Shown: positions 7,811 to 16,410 of the stretch, piece by piece
How positions within the stretch are numbered: the stretch's first letter is position 1
Layout of the letters: each line of letters opens with the position of its first letter
NCBI GenBank assembly: GCA_963815045.1
Contig: CAWFET010000002.1
Span: 1,491,168 to 1,555,167 of the forward strand
DNA length: 64,000 nucleotides
Origin: DASUPK01 sp963815045
GTDB taxonomy: Bacteria > Actinomycetota > Thermoleophilia > Solirubrobacterales > 70-9
Reading direction: 5' to 3'
Made by a program: the position numbers and the translations under genes
Notes under the pieces: generated by a model
Seen by the model: only the letters and a program-made list of their open reading frames with translations
Told to the model about the DNA's origin: nothing
Databases searched by the model: none

Positions 7811-8581
7811 ATGCGCATGACGCGAGCCCGTCAGCCATTGCTGCGCCTCACCGTCTCCGCGGCCGCCGCCGCGGCGCTCCTCGTTGCGCCCGGCGCGGCT
7901 CAGGCGAAGGTCGGCTCGTCGCTCAGCGGCAGCCTGCTGACAGTCAGCGGCGGTAGGCACTCCGACCGGATCGTCGTCGCCTGCCGAAACGGCCTGGTCA
8001 AGGTCAACGGCAAGAACCCGCGCGGCGGTGCGATCGGCTGCCCGAAGGTCTCCGAGGTGGACGTCGTGGCGGGCGGGGGCAACGACCGCGTCGATCTCTC
8101 GGGAGTGGGCACCGATGCCGGCTTCGGCCAGCGCGACCTCCCCGGCGGATTCGGACATGGGACCGGCGCGGCGGCGGACCTCGGCCCCGGCAACGACCGT
8201 TACACGGGTGGAGGCTCCGCCTTCAACCTCGTGCTCGCCGGCGCGGGTGACGACCGCATGCGCGGCGGGCGCGTCCGCGACAGCCTCCAGGGCGGCAGCG
8301 GCGACGACACCGCGACCGCCGGGGCCGGCCGCGACATCCTGCTCGGCAACTCCGGCAACGACAAGCTCAACGGCGGCGCTGACGACGACCTGCTCAGCGG
8401 CAACTCCGGCGACGATCTGCTGATCGGCGCGGCGGGCACGGACCTGCTCGGCGGCGGCTCCGGGAAGGACCGCCTCTTCGGCGGACCTGGTCCCGACGAG
8501 CTGATCGGCGGCCCGGGCAAGGACCGCCTCAACGGCGGCCCGGGCAACAACACGCTCGTCCAGGACTCCCCGAAGAAGTAG
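7811..8581 (+). CDS. Secreted RTX-type calcium-binding repeat protein
   Basis: 256 residues. Signal peptide to about residue 31 (AAAAAALLVAPGAAQA), a short beta domain, then degenerate hemolysin-type GGxGxDxUx nonapeptides from about residue 125 to the end (GGSGDDTATAGAGRDILLG, GNSGNDKLNGGADDDLLSG, GGPGKDRLNGGPGN). Such repeats form a parallel beta-roll that folds on binding Ca2+ outside the cell. ATG 7811 directly precedes the signal peptide. No catalytic domain, so a structural or adhesive role is likelier than a toxin. Confidence 0.85.
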   Translation: MRMTRARQPLLRLTVSAAAAAALLVAPGAAQAKVGSSLSGSLLTVSGGRHSDRIVVACRNGLVKVNGKNPRGGAIGCPKVSEVDVVAGGGNDRVDLSGVGTDAGFGQRDLPGGFGHGTGAAADLGPGNDRYTGGGSAFNLVLAGAGDDRMRGGRVRDSLQGGSGDDTATAGAGRDILLGNSGNDKLNGGADDDLLSGNSGDDLLIGAAGTDLLGGGSGKDRLFGGPGPDELIGGPGKDRLNGGPGNNTLVQDSPKK

Positions 8582-8588
8582 CTCGAAG

Positions 8589-8879
8589 TCAGTGCTGCTC
8601 GAGCGGCGCCATCGTGAGGCCCGCCTGCTGGAGCTGCTCCCAGTAGAGCTCGGCTGGCTCCTTCGGCCCGGTCCAGACCGCGGCCCGGCCGCGGCTGTGG
8701 ATGGTGTCGGCGTACCGGTAGCCGCCGTCGAGCGAGATTCCCGGGATCACGCGCGAGAGCGTCTTGGCGACGTGGTCGAAGGTGTTGTGATCGTCGTTGA
8801 GGACGATCACCATCCAGTTCCCACCCACTCCCTCGCCTGGGCCGGCTGATTTGGGGCGCTCAACCGTGGTCGTGGCCAC
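8589..8879 (-). CDS. clpS: ClpS-like N-end-rule adaptor of ClpAP/ClpCP protease
   Basis: 96 residues. After a variable 20-residue N-terminus comes the ClpS core: MVIVLNDDHNTFDHVAKTL (the NDD motif that binds N-degron substrates), a second helix region, and the H-x-x-G segment IHSRGRAAVWTGPKEPAELY. It hands substrates with destabilising N-terminal residues to the Clp ATPase. Convergent with the RTX gene to its left (7-bp gap). No clp ATPase gene is nearby. Confidence 0.88.
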   Translation of the reverse strand: MATTTVERPKSAGPGEGVGGNWMVIVLNDDHNTFDHVAKTLSRVIPGISLDGGYRYADTIHSRGRAAVWTGPKEPAELYWEQLQQAGLTMAPLEQH

Positions 8880-8941
8880 GGGCTCAAGGTAGAGGATCGC
8901 TCCGGGGCGCCGGAAAGATTCCGTGCCCTCGGGAAGGGGCC

Positions 8942-9640
8942 TCAGAAGGGGTTCGGCACCTGGACGGTGACGTTGTCGAACACGCCCATCACGCCCCTGC
9001 CGGAACCGCTCTTGACGCCGGAGACGAGGACCGTCTGGCGGCCGTCAGGCTGGTCCGACGCCGAATCTGTGAGTGAGACGACGTTGGTGCCGTTCACGGA
9101 GCCGATCACGCTGGTGCTGTTTCCGCCGAACGAGAACGCGCGAAGCGCGACCACGTTGGGCTTCGAGCCGATCTTGATGAACTTGCCGCTGCCGGACGCC
9201 TCGAGCTTGGGGCCCGCCGATCCCTTGGGATCGCGGAAGTACTGCCACTTGTGCTTGTTCGGGAGCACGCGCAGCACGTAGCTCGCACTGCTGCTGTATC
9301 GCACCCCGACACCGACCAGGGACTTGGCGATGGCCTTCTTGCCGCCACCGCCGACCGTGGCCGTCGCGACCATGCCCAGGTCCGAGTACTGGCTGCTCGA
9401 ATCGCCGACCACGGACGAGCGGAAGGTGCAGGTGCTCCCCCTCTTGCCGACCGCAAGGCCGAGGGCCTGGTTCTTCACCCAGTTCCGCTTGCAGCCGGTC
9501 GTGCCGACGTTCTGGAAGGCGTTGACGTCGTCCTGGCCCTGGAACGTGTAGCTCGCCACCGGGATGGGAGCTGCGTGCGCGACCGCTCCCGCCGCGAGGG
9601 CGGCGAGGGTCACAGTCAGGGCTGTCAGCTTGGTTCTCAT
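8942..9640 (-). CDS. Secreted beta-rich protein of unknown function
   Basis: 232 residues with a clear signal peptide (LTALTVTLAALAAGAVAHA, cleavage before APIP). The mature part resembles a concanavalin/LamG-like jelly roll: VASYTFQGQDDVNAF, two Cys that could pair (CKRNW and CTFRS), and a C-terminal VMGVFDNVTVQVP strand. No catalytic motif seen. The start ATG 9640 directly precedes the basic residues of the signal peptide. It is divergent from meaA, with a 112-bp gap. Confidence 0.72.
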   Translation of the reverse strand: MRTKLTALTVTLAALAAGAVAHAAPIPVASYTFQGQDDVNAFQNVGTTGCKRNWVKNQALGLAVGKRGSTCTFRSSVVGDSSSQYSDLGMVATATVGGGGKKAIAKSLVGVGVRYSSSASYVLRVLPNKHKWQYFRDPKGSAGPKLEASGSGKFIKIGSKPNVVALRAFSFGGNSTSVIGSVNGTNVVSLTDSASDQPDGRQTVLVSGVKSGSGRGVMGVFDNVTVQVPNPF

Positions 9641-9752
9641 GCGCGGGTGAGCGTAGCCAGGAGGCGTCCGAGAGTTTGCAAGAACACTCCGCAGCGCCGG
9701 ATGGAGCGGTCGGTGCGGCAGCTTCTCTTACCAGGCACTTACCATTAGGCCC

Positions 9753-11753
9753 ATGAGCGACCACCGCCTGCCCGAGCGGGACCGCCCCTGGATGATGCGG
9801 ACGTACGCGGGGCACTCCGACGCCGAGCGCTCCAACGAGCTCTACCGCAAGAACCTCGCCAAGGGCCAGACCGGCCTCTCGGTCGCCTTCGACCTGCCCA
9901 CGCAGACCGGCTACGACCCGGATGCCGAGCTGGCGCGCGGCGAGGTCGGCAAGGTCGGCGTCTCGATCGTCCACAAGGGCGACATGCACACGCTGTTCGA
10001 CGGCATCCCGCTCGGCGAGATGAACACGTCGATGACCATCAACGCGACGGCCGCCTGGCTGCTCGCCCTATATGCGACCGTCGCCGAGGAGAACGGCGTC
10101 GAGCGCGCCGCCCTGGCCGGCACCACCCAGAACGACATCATCAAGGAGTACCTCTCGCGCGGGACCTACTCGTTCCCGCCCGGGCCCTCGATGCGCCTGA
10201 TCGCCGACACCGTCGCCTTCACCGTCAACGAGATCCCGAAGTGGAACCCGATCAACGTCTGCAGCTATCACCTGCAGGAGGCCGGGGCGACGCCGGTCCA
10301 GGAGATCGCCTACGCCCTCTCCACCGCCATCGCCGTGCTCGACGAGGTCAAGGCGCGCGGCCAGGTCTCAGACGACGACTTCCCCAAGGTCTTCGGGCGG
10401 ATCTCGTTCTTCGTCAACGCAGGCGTCCGCTTCATCGAGGAGCACGCCAAGCTGCGCGCCATGGGCCGTCTCTGGGAGGAGATCGGCCGCAACCGCTACG
10501 GCGTCACCGAGCCAAAGTTCCTCCGCCTGCGCTACGGCGTCCAGGTCAACTCGCTCGGCCTGACCGAATCGCAGCCGGAGAACAACGTCCCGCGCATCGT
10601 GCTGGAAGCCCTCGCGGTGACCCTCGGCCGCGACTCCCGGGCCCGCGCGATTCAGCTGCCCGCCTGGAACGAGGCGCTCGGCCTGCCCCGCCCCTGGGAC
10701 CAGCAGTGGAGCCTGCGCATCCAGCAGATCCTCGCCAACGAGACCGACATCCTCGACTACCCCGACATCTTCGAGGGATCGAAGGTCATGGACGGGCTGG
10801 TCGACGAGCTCGCGTCGGGCGCCGATGCCGAGATGAAGGAGGTCGCCGACCGCGGAGGCGCGGTCGAGGCGGTGCCGTACATGAAGGCGCAGCTCGTCGA
10901 GTCGAACCGCGAGCGGATCGCGAAGATCGAGCGCGGCGAGATCACCGTCGTCGGCCAGAACAAGTTCACGGAGTCCGAGGAGTCGCCACTCACCACGGGC
11001 GAGGACGGCGGCATCCTGACGCCCGACCCCGAGGTCGAGCGCGAGCGGATCGAGGCCCTCGAGCAGTGGCGCTCCGAGCGCGACCAGGCCGCCGTCGACG
11101 CCGCGCTCGAGAAGCTCGCCGAGGCGGCGCGCGACGAGTCCGCGAACATCCTCCCGGCCACGATCGAGGCTGCCAAGGCGGGTGCCACCACAGGCGAGTG
11201 GGCCGGCGTCCTGCGTGAGGTCTTCGGGGACTACCGGGCCCCCACCGGCGTCGCGGAGGCGGCCGCAGGCGGCTCCGTCAACGGCGACCTGCTCTCCGGC
11301 GTGCGCGATCGCGTCGCAGCGGTCTCGGAGGAGATCGGCCATCCGATCCGGATCCTGGTCGGCAAGCCCGGCCTCGACGGGCATTCGAACGGCGCCGAGC
11401 AGATCGCCGTCCGCGCCCGCGACGTGGGCATGGAGGTCATCTACCAGGGGATCCGGCTCACTCCGGAGCAGATCGCCAAGTCGGCCGTCGAGGAGGACGT
11501 CGACGTGGTCGGCCTCTCCATCCTCTCCGGCTCCCACCGCGAGCTGGTCCCGCGCGTGGTCGAGCTGCTCCGCGCCGACGGCGCGGACATCCCCGTGGTC
11601 GTCGGGGGCATCATTCCCGCCGTCGACGCGGCGGCCATGAAGGAGGCCGGCGTAGCCGGGGTTTACACGCCCAAGGACTTCGAGATCAACCGCATCATGG
11701 GCGAGATCGCGGAGCTGGTGGCCGAGCGCCATCGCGCCGCGCAGCCGGCTTGA
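9753..11753 (+). CDS. meaA: Ethylmalonyl-CoA mutase, B12-dependent (EMC pathway)
   Basis: Rearranges (2R)-ethylmalonyl-CoA to (2S)-methylsuccinyl-CoA with adenosylcobalamin. 666 residues on one chain: an N-terminal TIM barrel (about 1-440; RPWMMRTYAGHSDAERSN, GLSVAFDLPTQTGYDPD, GTTQNDIIKEYLSRG) and a C-terminal cobalamin domain (about 530-660) with DGHSNG (the D-x-H-x-x-G His ligand) and GLSILSGSH. The combination TYAGHS...DLPTQTGYDPD distinguishes ethylmalonyl-CoA mutase from methylmalonyl-CoA and isobutyryl-CoA mutases. ATG 9753. Its stop overlaps the start of the next gene by one base. No mutase-associated GTPase gene is in the window. Confidence 0.95.
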   Translation: MSDHRLPERDRPWMMRTYAGHSDAERSNELYRKNLAKGQTGLSVAFDLPTQTGYDPDAELARGEVGKVGVSIVHKGDMHTLFDGIPLGEMNTSMTINATAAWLLALYATVAEENGVERAALAGTTQNDIIKEYLSRGTYSFPPGPSMRLIADTVAFTVNEIPKWNPINVCSYHLQEAGATPVQEIAYALSTAIAVLDEVKARGQVSDDDFPKVFGRISFFVNAGVRFIEEHAKLRAMGRLWEEIGRNRYGVTEPKFLRLRYGVQVNSLGLTESQPENNVPRIVLEALAVTLGRDSRARAIQLPAWNEALGLPRPWDQQWSLRIQQILANETDILDYPDIFEGSKVMDGLVDELASGADAEMKEVADRGGAVEAVPYMKAQLVESNRERIAKIERGEITVVGQNKFTESEESPLTTGEDGGILTPDPEVERERIEALEQWRSERDQAAVDAALEKLAEAARDESANILPATIEAAKAGATTGEWAGVLREVFGDYRAPTGVAEAAAGGSVNGDLLSGVRDRVAAVSEEIGHPIRILVGKPGLDGHSNGAEQIAVRARDVGMEVIYQGIRLTPEQIAKSAVEEDVDVVGLSILSGSHRELVPRVVELLRADGADIPVVVGGIIPAVDAAAMKEAGVAGVYTPKDFEINRIMGEIAELVAERHRAAQPA

Positions 11754-12325
11754 TGGCCGAGCCGGAGCTGAACGGCGACCGCAGCTCCTGGCTTCGCTGC
11801 TATCGCTGCTGGGCGCGTGACCTCGAGGTGCAGCTCCACTACGACGCGATCCTGCGCATCGATCCCGAGACCGCCGAGCCGTCCGAACGAGTCGACGAGG
11901 TCCAGGAGGCGGTCGTCCAGTGCCTGCGCTGTCTCCACGACCAGCCGCACCTGACGATCCAGGAGGACAAGGTCGTCCCGATCGAGGACCGCTGGGAGCG
12001 GATGGTGGCCGGCACGCCCTGGGTCGCCTCCTGCACCGTCACCGTCGACCAGGACCAGGTCGAGACCTGCTCCGGCCCGGAGGCCGGCGAGTCGCTCACC
12101 TACGGCTCCTTCGGCGAGCAGGGCACCCGCGAGTTCTTCACCCACGTCCGCTTCCACAAGCACGACGAGGAGCGGATCATCGTCCACCTGCTGGTCGAGC
12201 TCTACGCGCGCTCGGCCGAGGAGGCGACGGAGGTCCTCGAGGAGGCTTCCCGCGGCGTCCTCGAGATCACCTCGCTGGCGGAGGAGTCACGCCCGCCCGC
12301 GCACGCGCCCGACGAGGCGCACTAG
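11753..12325 (+). CDS. Zinc-ribbon-like protein coupled to ethylmalonyl-CoA mutase
   Basis: 190 residues from ATG 11753, which shares its A with the meaA stop TGA, so the two are translationally coupled. Two C-x-x-C pairs about 40 residues apart (CYRC near residue 16 and CLRC near residue 57) suggest a zinc-binding fold. The rest is acidic with a beta-rich middle (WVASCTVTVDQDQVETCSG) and a helical C-terminus (YARSAEEATEVLEEASRG). I do not recognise the family. Position suggests a mutase partner, chaperone or assembly factor; that is inference. Confidence 0.7.
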   Translation: MAEPELNGDRSSWLRCYRCWARDLEVQLHYDAILRIDPETAEPSERVDEVQEAVVQCLRCLHDQPHLTIQEDKVVPIEDRWERMVAGTPWVASCTVTVDQDQVETCSGPEAGESLTYGSFGEQGTREFFTHVRFHKHDEERIIVHLLVELYARSAEEATEVLEEASRGVLEITSLAEESRPPAHAPDEAH

Positions 12326-12402
12326 CCAGGGGTTGCGTCGGGCCACCGCCGCCGGTCAGGTTTGCCGGGTCCGGTCAGCGAGGCGTGCGAGGAGGCAAAG
12401 AG

Positions 12403-13131
12403 ATGACGAAGCTTCGAATGGCAGCGCTTTCGGCGGTGGGCTGCGCGATCGCTCTGCTCCCCGCTTCGGCAGGAGCGGCGACGTTCTCGAACGCGAGCGC
12501 GATCGCGATCAACGACTACCCCGTGCTGATGTCCTGCTCGATGGGTCCCGACGCCGCCCAGGCGACGCCCTATCCCTCGCCGGTCCAGGTCTCGGGCCAT
12601 AAGGGGTTCACGACGAAGGTGACCGCCACCCTCCATGGCTTCAGCCATAGCTATCCGGCGGACGTTCGGATATTGCTCGCAGGCCCGCTCGGCCAGACCA
12701 CCGAGCTGTACAACGAGGCCGGGGGCAGCACGGACGCCTCGGGCCTCACCCTCACGTTCGACGATGCGGCCGCCACCACGCTCCCCAGCCCGTTGGTCAG
12801 CGGCACCTTCAAGCCGAGCCAGACGCCGGACAACGGGTGCGGGACCAACCCGGCCGTGGCATTTCCGACGCCGGCACCGTCAGGCCCGTACGGTGGCGCG
12901 CTGTCCGCGTTCAACGGGACGAATCCGAACGGGGCCTGGAACCTTTACGTGATCGACAACGCAAACGGGGACAGCGGCTCCATCTCGGGCGGCTGGAGCC
13001 TCGACGTCTCCGCGGTCCCGCCGGCGCAGTGCCGGCCGCTCCGCAAGCAGCTCAAGAGGCTGAAGAAGCACCACGCGCCCCACAAGAAGCTCGCGAAGAA
13101 GAGGAGGAGGATGCGCCTGCTCGGCTGCTAG
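12403..13131 (+). CDS. Secreted P-domain-like protein with basic C-terminal tail
   Basis: 242 residues from ATG 12403 (GGAGG at 12391-12395, seven bases upstream). Signal peptide to about residue 26 (ALSAVGCAIALLPASAGA). The mature part resembles the proprotein-convertase P (Homo B) beta-sandwich: HSYPADVRILLAGPLG, LTLTFDDAAATTLP, FNGTNPNGAWNLYVIDNANG, SISGGWSLDV. The last 33 residues are almost all Lys/Arg/His/Leu between two Cys (ending KKRRRMRLLGC). There is no protease domain, so it is probably a surface adhesive or structural module. Stop codons of this gene and the convergent gene overlap. Confidence 0.78.
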   Translation: MTKLRMAALSAVGCAIALLPASAGAATFSNASAIAINDYPVLMSCSMGPDAAQATPYPSPVQVSGHKGFTTKVTATLHGFSHSYPADVRILLAGPLGQTTELYNEAGGSTDASGLTLTFDDAAATTLPSPLVSGTFKPSQTPDNGCGTNPAVAFPTPAPSGPYGGALSAFNGTNPNGAWNLYVIDNANGDSGSISGGWSLDVSAVPPAQCRPLRKQLKRLKKHHAPHKKLAKKRRRMRLLGC

Positions 13132-14051
13132 CCGGTTGGCCCGGCAGCCTGCTTCGCGCAGTACGCGTCCCTCGAGGCGCGGATCCCCGGCACCTGGACC
13201 GCCGCGATGCTCTGGGCCCAGAGCGCGGCGTTCGCCTGGATCTGCTTCGTGATCACCTCTCGCTCGGCATCCGTCCTGGCCTTGAGAAGCCGCTCGGCAT
13301 TTCGCCAGACCAGCTCCCGCCAGACGCGGACCGCCTCGAGCCCGCCGATGTCGTCAACCTTCACGAGATCCGGATTGGTCACGCCGATCGACGGGTCGTA
13401 GCGCTGCCTGATGGCGGTCACCACGGGCTCATACGCCCGGTTGAGGACCTCGTTGATCGCGTCGTGGTCGGGCTTGCGTGAGGCGCCGTCCGGGCTCCGG
13501 ACGCCGAGGGCCGCGATCACGAACGGCATGTCGTTCTGGACATGCGCATTGATGCCCAGCAGCATCTCCTGGGCGCCGGTGATCTGTCCCGACGCCGCCT
13601 GTTGGAACGCGATGCGCCAGGCCGGCGGCACAGGATCTCCGTGCTCCCAGGCGTGGACCGTGTTGAAGTAGAAGTCCGCGAAGAGAGCATCCTCGGTGTA
13701 GAGGTAGTTCCGGTCTTGGACCAGCCCGGGGTCCGTGTCGAGCATCCCCCGCATGACCCGGGTCAGAGTCAGATAGGTGGTGGCGAAGACGCCGCGGTGA
13801 TCGCAGCCGAGCTGGTCGCGCAAGTCGGTCATCCGGTCGATCTCGGTGTCGATGCACGAGATCGACGGGGACTCGCAGTACGGCACCGGCCCCGGCTGCA
13901 CGTCGGTCGGCGTGTCCGGCGCCGGGGGCAGCAGCGCGGTCCAGTTGGTGTTCGGGACGAGCAGCGAGTTTGCGCTCGCCGGCGCAACGGCCCACGCGAG
14001 TACGCCCACGACGAGGGCAACCAGCGCCGCCAGACGTGCATACCCACCCAT
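13128..14051 (-). CDS. Secreted DUF5995-like protein
   Basis: 307 residues with a signal peptide (LVALVVGVLAWAVAPASA). The mature domain is helical and contains DLRDQLGCDHRGVFATTYL, YFNTVHAWEHGDPVPPAWR, LGINAHVQNDMPF and KPDHDAINEVLN; the conserved His/Asp/Asn residues (HAWEHG, NAHVQND, DHD) look like metal or active-site ligands. From memory this resembles the DUF5995 group of actinobacterial proteins; the assignment is tentative. Convergent with the P-domain gene. Confidence 0.65.
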   Translation of the reverse strand: MGGYARLAALVALVVGVLAWAVAPASANSLLVPNTNWTALLPPAPDTPTDVQPGPVPYCESPSISCIDTEIDRMTDLRDQLGCDHRGVFATTYLTLTRVMRGMLDTDPGLVQDRNYLYTEDALFADFYFNTVHAWEHGDPVPPAWRIAFQQAASGQITGAQEMLLGINAHVQNDMPFVIAALGVRSPDGASRKPDHDAINEVLNRAYEPVVTAIRQRYDPSIGVTNPDLVKVDDIGGLEAVRVWRELVWRNAERLLKARTDAEREVITKQIQANAALWAQSIAAVQVPGIRASRDAYCAKQAAGPTG

Positions 14052-14102
14052 CCCGCACGCGATCCTACCCCCGCGCGGGAGTTCCCGAAACCAGGCTCGG
14101 GC

Positions 14103-14297
14103 TCAGGCGGGCTGGTCGGGCCCCTCGGCCCCGGGATCCTTGATCGCCTCGCCGGCGGCCTTCGCCTTGTCCTTCAGGCTGCCCTTGCCCTTGGCGATGT
14201 CCTTGAGCTCCTCCGCGTCCTCCTTGAGGGCGTCGGTGCCGCCGCGCTTGTCGACCACCTTCTTGGCCTGGTCGGCCAGCCTTCTGAAATTGACCAT
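14103..14297 (-). CDS. Small helical protein, MT0933/Rv0909 antitoxin-like
   Basis: 64 residues from ATG 14297, with a strong GAGGAGGAG Shine-Dalgarno a few bases upstream. The sequence is Lys/Asp/Ala-rich and helical (VNFRRLADQAKKVVDKRGG, LKDIAKGKGSLKDKAKAAG), similar to the small actinobacterial proteins annotated as MT0933-like antitoxins. No toxin gene adjoins it: its neighbours are mesaconyl-CoA hydratase (44 bp upstream) and a secreted protein. The antitoxin label is therefore weak; it may simply be a stress-type small protein. Confidence 0.6.
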   Translation of the reverse strand: MVNFRRLADQAKKVVDKRGGTDALKEDAEELKDIAKGKGSLKDKAKAAGEAIKDPGAEGPDQPA

Positions 14298-14340
14298 CTC
14301 TCCTCCTCGAGTTGCAGGCAGGCGAAGTATCCCCTGCTGA

Positions 14341-14856
14341 TCAGCCGGGGTTCTTGCGCGGCACCAGCACGGCCCGCTTGAACTCCGCGACCAGCGTCCC
14401 GTCCTGCTTGTAGACGCGGGTGTGGACCTTGACCACGCCGCGGTCCTTCTTGGACTCGGACGGTCGGACCTCCAGCACCTCGGACTCGCAGAAGAGGGTG
14501 TCGCCGTGGAAGACCGGCGCCGGGTGCTTGAGATCCTCGGTCGCGAGGTTGGCGATCGCCTTGCCGGAGACATCGCTCACCGACATGCCGAGCGCGAGGG
14601 AGTAGACCAGCGGCCCCACGACGACGTTCTGTCCCTGCTGGGACTGGGAGGCGTACACGTCGTTCAGGTGCAGCGGGTGGTGGTTCATGGTGATCAGGCA
14701 GAAGAGGTGGTCATCTGACTCCGTCACCGTCTTGGCGGGCCAGTGCTTGTACACCGCGCCGACCTCGAACTCCTCCAGATAGCGCCCGTACTCGTGCGCC
14801 CCGGAGGCCTCTCGCTCGGCCTGGTCCGTCGTCAGCTGGTGGTTCTCGTCGCTCAT
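14341..14856 (-). CDS. mch: Mesaconyl-CoA hydratase, MaoC family (EMC pathway)
   Basis: Hydrates mesaconyl-CoA to (2R,3S)-beta-methylmalyl-CoA. 171 residues with a single hotdog domain: EFEVGAVYKHWPAKTVTE, DDHLFCLITMNHHPLHLND (the MaoC hydratase Asp/His motif), VVVGPLVYSLALGMSV, HPAPVFHGDTLFCESEVLE. It matches the short, single-domain actinobacterial form used in EMC clusters rather than the roughly 340-residue double-domain proteobacterial enzyme. ATG 14856. Assigned to this substrate because the other EMC-specific genes are all within 12 kb; on sequence alone a different enoyl-CoA hydratase is possible. Confidence 0.85.
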   Translation of the reverse strand: MSDENHQLTTDQAEREASGAHEYGRYLEEFEVGAVYKHWPAKTVTESDDHLFCLITMNHHPLHLNDVYASQSQQGQNVVVGPLVYSLALGMSVSDVSGKAIANLATEDLKHPAPVFHGDTLFCESEVLEVRPSESKKDRGVVKVHTRVYKQDGTLVAEFKRAVLVPRKNPG

Positions 14857-14928
14857 CGTTTGAGTCGGTCTCCTCGAGTCGTTGGGATGACTCTCCTCCT
14901 CCTGGTGCGGCGCGGGATGGTAGTCGGG

Positions 14929-16005
14929 TCAGGAGATCGTTGCCTCGATGCCCTCGAAGCGGGACAGGTCGGCGACCTCGGCGTCGATCTTCGGCCCCAG
15001 GCGCTCGCGCTCGGCCTTCGGCAGGTTGAGGGTGATCTCCAGGCGGCCGCCCTTTCGCGACGAGCGCCAGCCGCCTACGACGATGCCGTCCTCGAGGATC
15101 ACCGGCCTGATCCAGCCGCCTCCCCCCTCCTTCACGTGGATCGCGTGCTCGCCCGCGACGGAGAAGCCGCGGTCCTTCCAACCGAGGAGGTAGGTGTCGA
15201 AGTTGCCGAGCATCCGGACCTGGCCCGTGGCGGGCAGGCGCCCTCGGGCGCCGCGGGGCGCCAGCATCGTCTCGCCCTCGACCGTGACCTCCTCGATCTC
15301 CTTCGCAATCGACTCGAGGCCCGCGCGCACATCGCGGAGCGGCAGGCCCGCCCAGTAGGCGAAGTCCCGATCGGTGGCCGGCGCGAACGCCCGGATGTAC
15401 CGGCGCGCGAGCTCCGCAAGCGCGCGCTCCCGATCGAACGGCGGCTGCTTGCCGATCCAGTCCTCACGTCGGACGAGACAGGTGGTCTTGCCGCGATCCT
15501 GCCCGAGGCACGCGATCCCGCTCAACACGGCCGTCAGCGCGATGTGCATACCCGTCTGCTGGTTCAGCTTCACCCCGGCCGCCTCAGCACGCTCGCGCGC
15601 CTCACTGCGCGTCAGTGGCCCCTCATCGGCGAGGGCTCTCGCGATCACCTCGAGCGCCCTGTCCTGCTTCGCCACCGTCAGGCCGAGCTGTTTCAGGCGC
15701 CGGCGCGACCAGCGCTCGGTATCCGGCTCGAACAACGGCAGCCACCAGCCGGCGTCATCCATCGGGATCAGGTGGATGGTCTTGCGCATCACCCAGGTGC
15801 GCAGGAGCGATCGCTCCTCGACCCTGGCCCGCGTGATGTCCTCGGCCGTCAGCCGGCGGCTGCGCGAGCGGAAGGTCTGCGGACCGGCGTAGACGTCCTG
15901 TGCCTGAGCACCCGCGATGGAGCGGGCGATCTCGGCGGGATCCGTCGCGGATGCAGGACGGTGGAGCAGCTGCGTGGCCGCTCGCCTTCTCGCCAGGGTC
16001 GTCAG
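14929..16005 (-). CDS. Winged-helix DNA-binding protein (AlkZ/YcaQ-like HTH_42 family), probable CTG start
   Basis: About 358 residues if read from CTG 16005. The first ATG/GTG in frame is GTG 15792, but the codons upstream of it continue a family-typical N-terminus (AEIARSIAGAQAQDVYAGP, then EERSLLRTWVMRKTIHLIP); the GxQAQ and R-T-W-x-M-R-x-T-x-H elements are family hallmarks. CTG 16005 overlaps the stop of the upstream gene (CTGA), like the many ATGA/GTGA couplings here. Later parts include RVRMLGNFDTYLLGWKDR-like sequence (GQVRMLGNFDTYLLGWKDRG). Members of the family include interstrand-crosslink DNA glycosylases; here the activity is inferred only. Confidence 0.72.
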   Translation of the reverse strand: MTTLARRRAATQLLHRPASATDPAEIARSIAGAQAQDVYAGPQTFRSRSRRLTAEDITRARVEERSLLRTWVMRKTIHLIPMDDAGWWLPLFEPDTERWSRRRLKQLGLTVAKQDRALEVIARALADEGPLTRSEARERAEAAGVKLNQQTGMHIALTAVLSGIACLGQDRGKTTCLVRREDWIGKQPPFDRERALAELARRYIRAFAPATDRDFAYWAGLPLRDVRAGLESIAKEIEEVTVEGETMLAPRGARGRLPATGQVRMLGNFDTYLLGWKDRGFSVAGEHAIHVKEGGGGWIRPVILEDGIVVGGWRSSRKGGRLEITLNLPKAERERLGPKIDAEVADLSRFEGIEATIS

Positions 16006-16367
16006 TGGACTTTCTTGGTCCGCGCCCGCTGCTCGTGGCGCTCGATCACCTGGACGATCAGCTTCTGGATGTTGCTGTCGCCGCTGGCCTTGATGTGGCC
16101 GGCGTCATACGCCGCGCGATAGTCGGACACGGTGCCCTGTTCTGCGAGCCGGTTGAACTCCGAGCGGGTGAACTCCACCGTGACCCGGGCGTCCTCGGTT
16201 GAGGCGGACTTGCTGATCTTCGGGCCCGGGACCTCGACGCGGAACATCTGCACGTCGCCGCGACCGCGCAGCTCCAGCTCGAAGACGAGCTTCAGCTGGG
16301 CGAGCGCCGGAACCTCCGACTGGAAGCGCTCGATCGCGGTGGCGATCAGTTCCTGGGTCGATGCCAT
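16002..16367 (-). CDS. SCP2-like sterol/lipid-binding domain protein
   Basis: 121 residues. The central part (LVFELELRGRGDVQMFRVEV, RVTVEFTRSEFNRLAEQG, AGHIKASGDSNIQKL) fits the SCP2 fold: a beta-sheet with a helix over a lipid pocket and the typical G-x-I-K-x-x-G-D segment near the C-terminus. Cytoplasmic, no signal peptide. ATG 16367. It shares its stop with the proposed CTG start of the winged-helix gene. Substrate unknown. Confidence 0.68.
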   Translation of the reverse strand: MASTQELIATAIERFQSEVPALAQLKLVFELELRGRGDVQMFRVEVPGPKISKSASTEDARVTVEFTRSEFNRLAEQGTVSDYRAAYDAGHIKASGDSNIQKLIVQVIERHEQRARTKKVH

Positions 16368-16410
16368 CCCCCCGATTAGTACCGCATCGGCACGGGTACG
16401 CTGCCATCGG

